From positions 1 through 12,819 of the forward strand of contig JAHEME010000028.1 in assembly GCA_024643825.1 (NCBI GenBank): a stretch of 12,819 nt of DNA, read 5' to 3'. Positions within the stretch are counted from its first letter, which is position 1. Every line of letters starts with the position of its first letter. The notes below the pieces were generated by a model. It was given only the letters and a program-made list of their open reading frames with translations, ran no database searches and was not told the DNA's origin. Source of the DNA: Chloroflexota bacterium (GTDB lineage Bacteria; Chloroflexota; Anaerolineae; Aggregatilineales; UBA3940). A program made the position numbers and the translations under genes. Of the stretch, positions 6,497 through 12,234 are shown in pieces.

Positions 6497-7549
6497 TCAG
6501 CGGCTCTCGGAGTCTCCTAATTCTAGTGGGACTCTTTCTGCCACATCTGCATCAGATAACCCCATCGCAAAAATACGTTTGCGGAAAACCGCGGCTGTGA
6601 CTAGCCCTAGTACAGCACCAAACCATAAAGTCGATAGCCGAAGAATCAGTGCCGCCGCCCCCGACAGCGTGGAATCAGCACGATGGAGCACCAAGATCTG
6701 CACCATGCCTACTATTGTAAACTCTGCGGCTCCTAACCCACCCGGAAGCCCGCTGACGGCCCCAATGATCGATGATGCCGCTAGAATGAATGTCGCCTGC
6801 CAGAGAAGCAACCATCCGGGCGAAATGCCCAGCCCATATAGCATCAAATAGAAGGCCAGACACTCGCCAAACCAACTCACTACCCCGGAGGCAATTGCCA
6901 GTGATAAGGGAAGTGGGCGGAAGAGTTCAAAGCTGGATTCGTACAGTTCTCTTACGGCATGACTGTAGCGTTTGAGAAAAGAAATGTGATCGAGCCACCC
7001 CAGGAATAGGATGACAACGGAGCGAAATTGAAGCGCAAGAATGCCAGCAAGCAAGATTCCCAGAACCAGAAAGTAGGCAGGAAGATAGGGCAGGAGAATC
7101 TCTCGCTGGGCTTGATCTTGAGACAGGATTCCACCAACCCCGATAGCTGCCAACAGCAACATACCAAGGCCATCTGTCACCCGTTCAGCAAGAATCACGG
7201 GCACGGTACGCGCCATGGAAGTACCAGTCATGGATCGAACGGCAGTCGCCTTAAGAAGTTCCGCCACCTTCCCTGGCGACAGTGCCAGGACAAGACCCGA
7301 CACGAAGATTGTAGCGCTATTCAAAGGGCTTAATCCACGCACACCTATCAATCGCAGGTACAGATGCCATTTGACCCACCGGATCAAATAATTGAGGAAC
7401 GTGAGCGCGAGAATCGGCCCAACAAGAAAAAGCGGAAAGGTGTAAATCCGTGCGCCAATATCGCGGTAGTCAGAATACAGCAGAAGGCCGACGACTACTG
7501 CCAAACCGAAAATGCCTCCAACAATAAGTTTGTTTCGGATTTCTTTCAA
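6497..7549 (-). CDS. YbhN/UPF0104 family membrane protein (LPG synthase TM-region type, flippase-like)
   Basis: This 350-residue polytopic membrane protein has about eight hydrophobic segments. It belongs to the family whose founding example is the flippase part of MprF, which moves lysyl-phosphatidylglycerol across the membrane. Family marks are the basic RWVKWHLYLRLIG (57-69), SPGKVAELLKA (91-101), AERVTDGLGMLLL (121-133) and GLPGGLGAAE (267-276). The MprF synthetase domain is absent, so only lipid or polyprenyl-lipid transport is suggested. The frame opens at a TTG (7549) after an in-frame TGA at 7561, with a GGTGG-like site just upstream. No ATG is available before residue 107, which lies inside the conserved core, so the TTG start is likely real. 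It is the first gene of a run with the PHP and PrsW-like genes. Confidence 0.82.
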   Translation of the reverse strand: MKEIRNKLIVGGIFGLAVVVGLLLYSDYRDIGARIYTFPLFLVGPILALTFLNYLIRWVKWHLYLRLIGVRGLSPLNSATIFVSGLVLALSPGKVAELLKATAVRSMTGTSMARTVPVILAERVTDGLGMLLLAAIGVGGILSQDQAQREILLPYLPAYFLVLGILLAGILALQFRSVVILFLGWLDHISFLKRYSHAVRELYESSFELFRPLPLSLAIASGVVSWFGECLAFYLMLYGLGISPGWLLLWQATFILAASSIIGAVSGLPGGLGAAEFTIVGMVQILVLHRADSTLSGAAALILRLSTLWFGAVLGLVTAAVFRKRIFAMGLSDADVAERVPLELGDSESR

Positions 7550-7743
7550 AGTCCACCATCATTCCGGAATCAATTCGCCCATATTCTAACAGATAGGATA
7601 TGCCTTACAAGAGAGCTTCAGCATCTTATTTTCCATCCTGCCCCCTGAGATTCTTGAGGAGGTTGCTCCACTGCAATGGGAGTCGGAATCGGAGAAACAC
7701 ATACGTTGCGAGATGATGATCTCTTCCACCCTTTTTTGCCCGT

Positions 7744-7772
7744 TTGTTGCCTATCTTCAATCAAGCTACACT
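7744..7772 (+). promoter_or_regulatory. Weak candidate promoter for the two-component operon
   Basis: TTGTTG (7744-7749) and TACACT (7767-7772) are separated by 17 bases. Each hexamer is only a partial match to the sigma-70 consensus. It sits 56 bases before the kinase start, in the 278-base divergent gap (7550-7827) between the YbhN-like gene and the kinase gene. I see nothing else strong in that gap. Confidence 0.22.
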
Positions 7773-7820
7773 TGAGTTTTACAGATGAAGAAATCAAGAA
7801 TTTTGGGACATCACGGACAC

Positions 7821-7826
7821 AGGGAG
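7821..7826 (+). promoter_or_regulatory. Unusually close Shine-Dalgarno site of the kinase gene
   Basis: AGGGAG is separated from the ATG at 7828 by a single base, well short of the usual 5-9. No ATG, GTG or TTG is available upstream in frame after the TGA at 7786. The next in-frame starts (codons 21 and 23) would delete the first membrane helix and have no ribosome site. The start therefore stands, but initiation may be inefficient. Confidence 0.4.
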
Positions 7827-7827
7827 C

Positions 7828-9507
7828 ATGAAACTCATAGTTTCCCTCGCAGAGCAACGGCTGAAATGGCTGAGAAATATCCTCTTTGTGCTAATGGTGG
7901 CAGAAGTTCTTCTTTTGGTGCTAGATATCCCATTCTGGATTGACCAGGTAGGAACTGACGCGTGGCATGGAAACTCTGAAAAGAGCTTCCTGCTGCTCTT
8001 ATTCACAGTAGTAACTCCTCTTTTGTCTCTGGGACTTACTATCTTCGGGATATTGCTGGTGCTTTCACAGAAACGTTTGGACGAAAAAACACCACAACCA
8101 CCCACTCGCCCAAATAGGTTCCCCGCAGGGAATTTCACCGGGGCATCGGCAGATCAATCACACGATTTAGACTCAACTGGTCAAACATTGGCCCATCGCG
8201 CCGACGAACTAACCACAATTAATCGCGTTGCCGAGACCATCAACCGAACGCTCGACTTACAAGAAATTTTTAATGTGTCCCTTCGCGGTGCAGTAGGCTC
8301 TATCGGCTGGGATATGGGATCCATCCACATGTGGGATGAGCAGTCAGATACGTTTACTATGGTCAGCTATGAGGGTCTCTCCGAAGATTTTATCAGGCAG
8401 ACAATCGTTGTAGATGCCGGAGATGGTTTGGTTGGGAAAGCCGTCTCGCTAGGCGAGATTCTTGTAATCGATGATGCTCGTTCGCATCCCGATACCTCCG
8501 AAGCATATCTTCCAGGCTTCCCAGTAAGCCAGATCTACATCCCTCTAATCTCCCAACCAGGGCAAATGGTGGGTGTTCTTAATGTGAGTTCATCTATTCC
8601 GAGCAAGCTCAGAGGAAACCAAGCAGATCTACTTGTGACGATTGCCCACCAGATCGCAATTGCCATCGACAAAGCGCAGCTTTATAGTAAGGTCAGCCAC
8701 CACGCTGTCGAATTGGAGCGCATTGTCGATGCCCGAACGGAACAATTGGAAGAAGTCGTAGACGAGCTTCAAGTTGCACTCGAACGAGCAAAGGAAGCTG
8801 AGACGCTGAAGTCGCTGCTGCTATCAACGGTCTCCCACGAGCTACGAACACCTCTTGCAACGATCAAGGGCAACACGTCGATGCTTAGAGAACATCATGC
8901 GAGAGTTACCCCAAAGATGCTTGTGGAACATCTCAAAGACATCGAAGAAGAAACGGATAAACTTACTGATCTGATCAGCAACCTTCTGGATATGTCTCGG
9001 CTTGAGGCAGGCATCTTGCATATTCAACCACACCCCATCGATCTAGTATCTATCGTTCGGAGCGCCGTAAACGCAGGATCAGTCCGTTATCCAGGCCATG
9101 AAGTTTCTCTTTCTGTGACATCTTCGACACCCCCATGTCTTGGGGACGCTCGAAGAATCGATCAGATCGTTGCGAATCTGATCGATAATGCAGCCAAATA
9201 TTCACCGCCAGGCTCGGCAATCTCTGTTCAGATAGAGAGCCGCAATATGGATCTTGTAGTCTCCGTGAAAGATCAGGGCCTCGGTATTGCCCCCGAAAAA
9301 ATGGAACGCATCTTCGACCGCTTCTACCAGATTTCTCAATCTGGCGATTCTGGCAGGCATGGGATCGGATTGGGGCTTGCCATTTGCAGGGGTTTGGTAG
9401 AGGCTCACGGAGGTGGGATTTGGGCTACGAGTGAGCCTGGCACTGGAAGTATATTTTCCTTCAGCATTCCGATGGCCCAACCCGAGATCCTGAGTAAGGA
9501 GCCTTGA
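7828..9507 (+). CDS. Membrane-bound GAF-domain sensor histidine kinase
   Basis: This 559-residue kinase has two N-terminal membrane helices (about 16-37 and 54-80) joined by a loop of only about 16 residues. It therefore has no real extracellular sensor domain. A GAF domain follows (about 128-285), then a charged coiled coil (about 289-327). The HisKA domain carries phosphoacceptor His337 in STVSHELRTP. The HATPase domain has an N box with NLIDNAAKYSP (450-460), a G1 box DQGLGI (482-487), an F box IFDRFY (495-500) and a G2 box GIGLGLAI (512-519). All catalytic boxes are intact. Input is most likely sensed in the membrane or by the GAF domain, ligand unknown. The C-terminal half resembles KdpD-like kinases, but there is no KdpD N-terminal domain or kdp operon here. 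The partner regulator starts 3 bases after the stop. Confidence 0.92.
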   Translation: MKLIVSLAEQRLKWLRNILFVLMVAEVLLLVLDIPFWIDQVGTDAWHGNSEKSFLLLLFTVVTPLLSLGLTIFGILLVLSQKRLDEKTPQPPTRPNRFPAGNFTGASADQSHDLDSTGQTLAHRADELTTINRVAETINRTLDLQEIFNVSLRGAVGSIGWDMGSIHMWDEQSDTFTMVSYEGLSEDFIRQTIVVDAGDGLVGKAVSLGEILVIDDARSHPDTSEAYLPGFPVSQIYIPLISQPGQMVGVLNVSSSIPSKLRGNQADLLVTIAHQIAIAIDKAQLYSKVSHHAVELERIVDARTEQLEEVVDELQVALERAKEAETLKSLLLSTVSHELRTPLATIKGNTSMLREHHARVTPKMLVEHLKDIEEETDKLTDLISNLLDMSRLEAGILHIQPHPIDLVSIVRSAVNAGSVRYPGHEVSLSVTSSTPPCLGDARRIDQIVANLIDNAAKYSPPGSAISVQIESRNMDLVVSVKDQGLGIAPEKMERIFDRFYQISQSGDSGRHGIGLGLAICRGLVEAHGGGIWATSEPGTGSIFSFSIPMAQPEILSKEP

Positions 9508-9510
9508 TCT

Positions 9511-10203
9511 ATGAAAAAGACAATCATATTGCTTGTGGATGATGAGCCAAAAATTATCCGCTTCGTCAAGACATCTCTCACCTTTGAGGGCTACAGCATG
9601 CTCACCGCCGCAAGCGGAAGCGAGGCTCTTGCTATTTTCGAGGAGGCATCGCCTGATTTGATTATCCTAGACCTGGGCCTTCCCGATATGGATGGATTCC
9701 ACGTATTGGAGGCAATCCGGGCATACTCAATAGTGCCTGTTATCATTCTTACAGCAAGAGACGACGAGAAAGATAAAGTAAGAGGGCTTGAACTTGGCGC
9801 AGATGACTATCTGACCAAGCCCTTTGGGGCAAAGGAACTGGAGGCACGAATTCAGGCTGTCCTGCGCCGCGTTGAATGGTCGCCTCAGCCCAACGACATC
9901 ACCGAATTTCGCCTTCATCGCCTATATGTTGATTTCAAGCGCCGCCGTGTTCAATCGGGTGATTTAGAAGTTCACCTGACACCAACCGAATACGAACTTC
10001 TGAGAACTCTCGTACAGCATACGGGGCAGGTTCTTTTGCATGGAGACCTATTAACACGAGTATGGGGTGAAGAATACAGGAATGACCTCGCGATCCTGCG
10101 AGTCAATGTATCCCGACTTCGCCAGAAACTCGAAGAGGACCCGCGACAACCCCGATACATTCTTACTGTCCCAGGGGTTGGCTATACAATGCCGTCTGAC
10201 TGA
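9511..10203 (+). CDS. OmpR/PhoB-family response regulator (KdpE-like)
   Basis: This 230-residue DNA-binding response regulator is almost certainly the phosphorylation partner of the kinase encoded just upstream. The receiver domain (about 4-115) has the acidic pair Asp10-Asp11, phospho-acceptor Asp54 in ILDLGLPD, Thr81 in LTARDD and Lys103 in TKPF. The winged-helix effector domain (about 133-228) shows the TPTEYELLRTLVQHTGQVL helix region, the VWGEEY and NVSRLRQKL recognition-helix stretch, and the closing PGVGYTM wing. Length and layout are standard, with closest resemblance to KdpE by eye. Only 3 bases separate it from the kinase stop. The AAGGAG site (9493-9498) lies inside the end of the kinase gene, 12 bases from the ATG, so coupling is likely. 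Target genes are not evident; members bind tandem direct repeats about 11 bases apart. Confidence 0.93.
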   Translation: MKKTIILLVDDEPKIIRFVKTSLTFEGYSMLTAASGSEALAIFEEASPDLIILDLGLPDMDGFHVLEAIRAYSIVPVIILTARDDEKDKVRGLELGADDYLTKPFGAKELEARIQAVLRRVEWSPQPNDITEFRLHRLYVDFKRRRVQSGDLEVHLTPTEYELLRTLVQHTGQVLLHGDLLTRVWGEEYRNDLAILRVNVSRLRQKLEEDPRQPRYILTVPGVGYTMPSD

Positions 10204-10383
10204 GATGTTTTTGTTATATTTTCCCCACGATTGTTATGCCGATGAAATGTTGGTGAGATATAGTTTTTTTAGCAGCGTGTATTACCCCACAGAACACACG
10301 CTAGCGAACCAGATAGCGATGGTCGAATCAGCGAACCCGTAACCCTGTACCATTTCCTTATCTATGATTCGGCTGTCAACCGG

Positions 10384-10422
10384 CAGAAGCACACCTCACC
10401 CACCCTCAGCCTTGTGCTTCTG
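10384..10422. repeat. Inverted repeat (10-base arms) ahead of the terminator
   Basis: CAGAAGCACA (10384-10393) pairs perfectly with TGTGCTTCTG (10413-10422) around a 19-base pyrimidine-rich loop. No T run follows on the plus strand. It lies 11 bases before the terminator hairpin, so the two would form tandem hairpins at the 3' end of the two-component transcript. A role in mRNA stability is possible. The rest of the 10204-10498 intergenic stretch holds an AT-rich run and a 7-base inverted repeat (10274-10280 with 10296-10302) without a T tail. No gene is seen there. Confidence 0.55.
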
Positions 10423-10433
10423 TCAGAAAGTAA

Positions 10434-10470
10434 GAGAAGGCAACGACAGGTTGCCTTCTCCTTTTGTTTG
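10434..10470 (+). terminator. Intrinsic terminator between convergent genes
   Basis: GAGAAGGCAAC (10434-10444) and GTTGCCTTCTC (10450-10460) form a perfect 11-pair stem with a 5-base loop. On the plus strand the stem is followed by C, TTTT, G, TTT, giving a fair U tract for the kinase/regulator operon. On the minus strand the stem is followed by TTACTTTC, so it may also end the FHA transcript, which stops 38 bases away. It is the clearest terminator in the window. Confidence 0.8.
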
Positions 10471-10498
10471 GTTTAGATATGGATCATAGAGACAATCT

Positions 10499-11053
10499 TC
10501 AGGAACCCGACCGCCCCCAGTACCATCGTTTAAGCGGATTATTCCCACCCGCTGCCGTACGCACTTCACTTTCGGATTCATCTGGATAATGAACAATCCG
10601 CAGAGTCATTCGCAAAGCACCTAGCTCAATAACATCCCCATCACTAAGCGGAAATTCACGGCCTGGCAACAATCGTTGTCCATTCACCCATGTCCCATTC
10701 GTGCTGTTCTGGTCAATCAGATACAACATCTGGTCTCCAGGGCGTATCAGCGCATGCCGCCTCGATACACCATGCCGCATTGCCCCCAGTGGTGCAAAAT
10801 CAAGATCCGGACGGAATGCACTCATCTGATCCGCACGTCCCAGAACCGTCACACGCCACACATCAAGCCCAACCGTGCTTGTCTGGGCGCCTGTAATATG
10901 AAACAGGATACGCCATGCTGGTCCCGCTCGCTCTGGTGTTATCTCCTGCGGCGGCGGAGATAGCGCGATATCTTCTTGTGGCGGCGCTATCTGAAAATCA
11001 TCCGCCCCTTCAGCGAGAGGCTCATGAGGTTGATTGAGTGGTTTCGTGACCAC
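10499..11053 (-). CDS. FHA-domain protein
   Basis: This protein of 184 residues from the chosen start carries one forkhead-associated domain, a reader of phosphothreonine peptides. The N-terminal region of about 45 residues is Pro/Glu-rich and probably disordered. The FHA domain spans about 66-155. Its key residues are Gly72-Arg73 (LGRAD), the SRRHA motif (97-101) with the phosphate-contacting Ser/Arg, and STNGTWVNG (117-125) with Asn119. These match a functional phosphothreonine site. A short basic tail follows. No Ser/Thr kinase is in the window, so the partner is elsewhere or unknown. The frame is open to a GTG at 11080. The GTG at 11053 is preferred because AAAGGA lies 6 bases before it, while the upstream GTG has no clear site. 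An unusual repeat-rich region lies upstream. Confidence 0.85.
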   Translation of the reverse strand: MVTKPLNQPHEPLAEGADDFQIAPPQEDIALSPPPQEITPERAGPAWRILFHITGAQTSTVGLDVWRVTVLGRADQMSAFRPDLDFAPLGAMRHGVSRRHALIRPGDQMLYLIDQNSTNGTWVNGQRLLPGREFPLSDGDVIELGALRMTLRIVHYPDESESEVRTAAGGNNPLKRWYWGRSGS

Positions 11054-11059
11054 TGAGAA

Positions 11060-11065
11060 TCCTTT
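11060..11065 (-). promoter_or_regulatory. Ribosome binding site that decides the FHA gene start
   Basis: AAAGGA on the minus strand lies 6 bases before a GTG at 11053-11051. The alternative GTG at 11080 has no site at proper distance, so the protein probably begins nine residues later than the longest reading. Confidence 0.5.
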
Positions 11066-11100
11066 GCTGTGCAATAGCACAATATGCTGGCCTGCGCTGG

Positions 11101-11126
11101 TGTATCATGGTGGCAATCATGATACA
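11101..11126. promoter_or_regulatory. Operator-like palindrome upstream of the FHA gene
   Basis: TGTATCATG (11101-11109) and CATGATACA (11118-11126) are perfect 9-base inverted arms with an 8-base spacer. The centre is about 60 bases before the preferred FHA start at 11053 and about 33 before the GTG at 11080. Symmetric arms about one and a half helical turns apart fit a dimeric repressor site; a transcript hairpin is the alternative. The binding protein is unknown. Confidence 0.45.
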
Positions 11127-11268
11127 AACCATTTTCATACACTGTTGTACATCGTTTCTACCGGGCCTGCAAGCGAATTACTGATACAAGGCGCATTCCA
11201 AATCCCTTTTTGGGCGTCGCTTTGGTGCATCATATCTCACTGCCCGATCAGCCGCGCTCGCCCATCAA

Positions 11269-11375
11269 GTCACAAAACCCGTGACGATTTCCCAAATCGC
11301 GCCCATTCCAAAGTCATTTTTGTCACATAAGAAATGAACGGAAACGGTCACAAAACGGCGAACAAGTCGTGACGA
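11269..11375. repeat. Duplicated GTCACAAAAC...CGTGACGA element
   Basis: GTCACAAAAC occurs at 11269-11278 and at 11347-11356. Each copy is followed by CGTGACGA, at 11280-11287 and 11368-11375, so each unit is bounded by inverted GTCAC/GTGAC. The inner spacing differs (about 1 versus 11 bases). A fifth GTCAC lies between them at 11322-11326. Confidence 0.5.
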
Positions 11376-11436
11376 ATTATGCTATCCCCTGGAAGTTGCA
11401 TTACACCGACTGGTACACAACACCAGGCTCTTGCGG

Positions 11437-12207
11437 TTAACTCACACGCTTAGCAACAGGATTCTCCAGAGTTCCTATACCTTCAATAGTAACCCGTACC
11501 ATGTCTCCAGGGATGATCCTCCCCACCCCGGCAGGAGTCCCCGTCAGGATCACATCACCAGGTTCCAGAGTCATAATCGTAGAGATATGGGCGATCAACA
11601 TTGGTATTGAGAATACCAGAAGAGATGTTCTCGCATCCTGTCGAACTTCCCCATTCACCTCACACCGTATCGATAAGTCGAGAGAATCGACTGATGTACT
11701 CATCCACGGCCCCAGTGGAAGAAAAGTGTCAAAACCTTTAGCTCGCGTCCATTGTCCATCTTTTCGCTGGAAATCCCGATCACTTACATCGTTTGCGCAG
11801 GTGTACCCACGAACATACTCAAGAGCCGAATCTTCGGATATGAACCGCCCTTGCTTTCCTATCACAACGGCAAGTTCTGCCTCATGATGAACCTCTCCCA
11901 TGATTGGCAGAATCGCAATAGATACACCTGGCCCAATTAAGGCACTTGGAGGCTTGAAGAACAATAGCGGTTCGGCGGGAAGGTCGTTACCGAGTTCCTT
12001 CGCATGATCTACATAATTGCGTCCAACACAAATAATCTTTGAGGGAACAGTGGGCGGTAGGAGACGTACCTCCGCAAGGTCTACCTCATATGCTCCGATC
12101 ACTGCGTGGACATCAAACGGGTCGCCGTTCAACCGATAAACTTTACCCTCGTTAATCACTCCATATTGAGGGCCACTCCCCATCTCGTACCGACATAGGA
12201 ACATCAT
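11437..12207 (-). CDS. Fumarylacetoacetate hydrolase (FAH) family protein
   Basis: This 256-residue enzyme belongs to the FAH superfamily, which cleaves or isomerises beta-diketo and 2-oxo acids with a divalent metal. Members include acylpyruvases, oxaloacetate decarboxylases and 2-hydroxyhepta-2,4-diene-1,7-dioate isomerases. A short N-terminal domain (1-50) leads into the core. Motifs are GRNYVDHAKELG (62-73), FFKPPSAL (83-90), EVHHEAELAVVIG (105-117) with metal ligands Glu109 and Glu111, NDVSDRDFQ with Asp140, KGFDTFLPLGPW (157-168) and DVILTGTPAGVG near 229-240. The active site looks complete; the substrate is not fixed by sequence. Two adjacent ATGs exist (12207 and 12204). AAAGGA is 3 bases from the first and 6 from the second, so the second may be used. 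It begins 27 bases after the methyltransferase stop, suggesting co-transcription. Confidence 0.9.
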   Translation of the reverse strand: MMFLCRYEMGSGPQYGVINEGKVYRLNGDPFDVHAVIGAYEVDLAEVRLLPPTVPSKIICVGRNYVDHAKELGNDLPAEPLLFFKPPSALIGPGVSIAILPIMGEVHHEAELAVVIGKQGRFISEDSALEYVRGYTCANDVSDRDFQRKDGQWTRAKGFDTFLPLGPWMSTSVDSLDLSIRCEVNGEVRQDARTSLLVFSIPMLIAHISTIMTLEPGDVILTGTPAGVGRIIPGDMVRVTIEGIGTLENPVAKRVS

Positions 12208-12234
12208 GGATCCTTTCTACAATAAGCTGGTGCG

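Larger units (their letters stand above)
11081..11436. other. Repeat-rich noncoding region between two minus-strand genes
   Basis: This 356-base stretch lies downstream of the FAH-family gene and upstream of the FHA gene. No credible gene is visible in it. It holds a 26-base operator-like palindrome (11101-11126), two imperfect repeat pairs (11194-11214/11304-11324 and 11269-11287/11347-11375), a compact 6-base stem with a 3-base loop (11285-11299), and a weak 5-base stem (11410-11426). GTCAC or GTGAC occurs five times between 11269 and 11373. No convincing terminator with a U tract follows the FAH-family gene. FHA promoter hexamers could not be assigned with confidence. Confidence 0.6.

Noticed and set aside
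7828..10203. Naming the pair kdpD/kdpE
   Set aside because: The sensor lacks the KdpD N-terminal and four-helix regions and no potassium-transport genes are present. The similarity is to the C-terminal kinase and regulator families only.
10274..10302. AGCGTGT/ACACGCT hairpin after the regulator as a terminator
   Set aside because: The T run precedes the stem on the plus strand, so no U tract follows in either useful direction.
10067..10342. 91-codon plus-strand frame running from the regulator gene into the gap
   Set aside because: Most of it lies in another frame of the clear response-regulator gene, and the tail has no domain or ribosome site.
11034..11330. 98-codon plus-strand frame over the repeat-rich gap
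   Set aside because: It starts inside the opposite-strand FHA gene, shows no recognisable domain, and its composition looks random.
11410..11426. CTGGT/ACCAG stem as terminator of the FAH-family gene
   Set aside because: The stem is only 5 pairs and no T run follows on the minus strand.
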